A stretch of 38,334 bases of DNA from Candidatus Chisholmbacteria bacterium RIFCSPLOWO2_01_FULL_49_14 (GTDB lineage: Bacteria > Patescibacteriota > Microgenomatia > UBA1400 > Chisholmbacteraceae): positions 14,462 through 52,795 of the forward strand of contig MHCL01000011.1 in NCBI GenBank assembly GCA_001816915.1, read 5' to 3'. Numbering within the stretch: the stretch's first letter is position 1; each line of letters opens with the position of its first letter. Of the stretch, positions 37,509-38,334 are shown piece by piece. The notes below the pieces were generated by a model. That model was given only the letters and a program-made list of their open reading frames with translations, ran no database searches and had not been told where the DNA came from. The position numbers and the translations under genes were made by a program.

Positions 37509-38334
37509 TCAGAGTAGGCCGCGACCGGTCATCTGCTGCGGTTTCGGGATTTGTAATAGTTGTAACATAGTTGGTGCTATATCGGCAAGTATGCCTGACG
37601 GAAGGACCACGGGATTACCCATGCTTTCGCTGTCGACATAGATGAAGGGCACCGGAAAGGAAGAATGTTCCGTATCAACGGCGCCGGTTTCAATATTCAA
37701 CAGCTCCTCGGCATTCCCGTGGTCCGCGGTAATCAGCGCCGCTCCGCCGACTGACATGGCTTGCTGGGCGATTTGGCCGACACAGCTGTCGGTTACCTCG
37801 CAGGCTTTGATGGTTGCCTGCAGGTTGCCGGTATGGGCAACCATGTCGGGGTTTGCCAGGTTAGCGATGATGACGTTGTATATGCCGGTGTCGATTCTTT
37901 CCAAAATGGTCTCGGTAATCTCCGGAGCCGACATCTGCGGATAGAGGTCATAGGTCGGTACTTTCTGCGAAGGAATGATGATCCTGTCTTCTGCGGGAAA
38001 CGGATCTTCCCGGAGGCCGTTGAAATAGTAGGTGACAAATCGTTCTTTCTCGGTTTCGGCGATGCGCAGCTGCCTCAAATCGCGTTCGGCAATCACTCTG
38101 CCAAACGGCATAACGACGGGTTGAGGGGGATAAGCAACGGCAACCGGAAGCGCCCGTTCGTACTCGGTCATGGTGGCGAAGAACAGGTTTTTTATCCGCT
38201 GTCCACGGGTAAACGGTTTTGAAAGAAACTGCGGATAGGCTTCGTGGCGGCGGAAATACTTGACGGCATAGGGATCAAATTCGGGGCGCTTCTCCGCCGC
38301 ATCCTCAAAATTGGGCAGGACAAAGGCTTTCGTC
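37509..38334 (-). CDS. gpmI: 2,3-bisphosphoglycerate-independent phosphoglycerate mutase (5' end outside window)
   Basis: The reading frame is open to the window edge, giving the last 275 residues or so. It begins in the FVLPNFEDAAEKRPEFDPYAVKYF region and includes FFATMTEYE, QLRIAETEKERFVTYYFNG, NLANPDMVAHTG (metal ligands Asp and His), ADHGNAE (Asp-His) and a late His in DTEHSSFPVPF. These are the manganese-binding phosphatase-domain residues of GpmI, which interconverts 3- and 2-phosphoglycerate in glycolysis. It lies 4 bp upstream of the acetyl-CoA synthetase gene, so the glycolytic and pyruvate genes form one unit. Confidence 0.93.
   Translation of the reverse strand, partial: TKAFVLPNFEDAAEKRPEFDPYAVKYFRRHEAYPQFLSKPFTRGQRIKNLFFATMTEYERALPVAVAYPPQPVVMPFGRVIAERDLRQLRIAETEKERFVTYYFNGLREDPFPAEDRIIIPSQKVPTYDLYPQMSAPEITETILERIDTGIYNVIIANLANPDMVAHTGNLQATIKACEVTDSCVGQIAQQAMSVGGAALITADHGNAEELLNIETGAVDTEHSSFPVPFIYVDSESMGNPVVLPSGILADIAPTMLQLLQIPKPQQMTGRGLL

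Noticed and set aside
1-38334. CRISPR array
   Set aside because: No set of regularly spaced direct repeats was seen; the repeats present are isolated palindromes or inverted pairs.

Overview
The window looks like a chromosome segment from a candidate-phyla-radiation bacterium (Patescibacteria, perhaps Microgenomates). This is inference. The support is a compact gene layout, many genes without a clear Shine-Dalgarno, a short UvrC without the C-terminal helix-hairpin-helix, many tiny membrane or hypothetical proteins, domains such as DUF4258 and DUF4256, a reduced fermentative gene set, and intergenic spaces full of GC-rich palindromes.

Region 1 (1-6,700): a tRNA-Leu, a lysozyme-like secreted protein, a DUF4258 protein, a membrane-anchored staphylococcal-type nuclease, tRNA-Lys and tRNA-Arg, a cytidylate-kinase-like P-loop protein and a five-tRNA cluster (Leu, Leu, Val, Phe, Gly). 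Then, on the minus strand, comes an apparent operon of a 64-aa peptide followed by two different D-Ala-D-Ala-ligase-like ATP-grasp enzymes, with a TTGACA promoter in front of the peptide.

Region 2 (6,810-10,185): an AT-rich mobile region lying directly against the 3' end of tRNA-Gln. A large serine recombinase sits between 103-bp inverted repeats. A second module, carrying an odd TrpD-family phosphoribosyltransferase-like gene, sits between another pair of about 96-bp inverted repeats. The two modules abut, and all four outer repeat ends share GCCAG.

Region 3 (10,200-18,650): an accessory zone. tRNA-Leu(TAA), tRNA-Gly(TCC) and tRNA-His are each joined to a small HNH or GIY-YIG nuclease gene and to a partial copy of a tRNA. 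Two other tRNAs (Leu-GAG, at 3.8 kb, and Arg-TCT) are preceded by tRNA 5' halves with GC-rich palindromes inserted in the D-stem. The same palindrome family interrupts the DUF4256 gene in frame. A cupin, a C39-like peptidase, a Tag-like DNA glycosylase and several secreted or unknown proteins are also here.

Region 4 (18,600-38,334): chromosomal core. It holds small membrane proteins, a PilB/GspE-like ATPase, an oligopeptide-binding-like protein, SecG and a holin-like protein. The complete nucleotide-excision-repair set uvrB-uvrA-(transglutaminase)-uvrC lies on one strand, with lexA divergent from uvrB. After that come a DedA protein, a two-gene 2-oxoacid:ferredoxin oxidoreductase, an AMP-forming acetyl-CoA synthetase and the 3' part of a cofactor-independent phosphoglycerate mutase.

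The main signals for follow-up are: (a) tRNA genes used repeatedly as landing sites for very small nuclease elements and palindromes; (b) the double inverted-repeat recombinase/TrpD island; (c) two copies of a possible structured RNA with a compensated stem and its own -10 box; (d) the peptide plus twin ATP-grasp operon; (e) a 161-bp same-strand coding overlap between a transglutaminase-like gene and uvrC.
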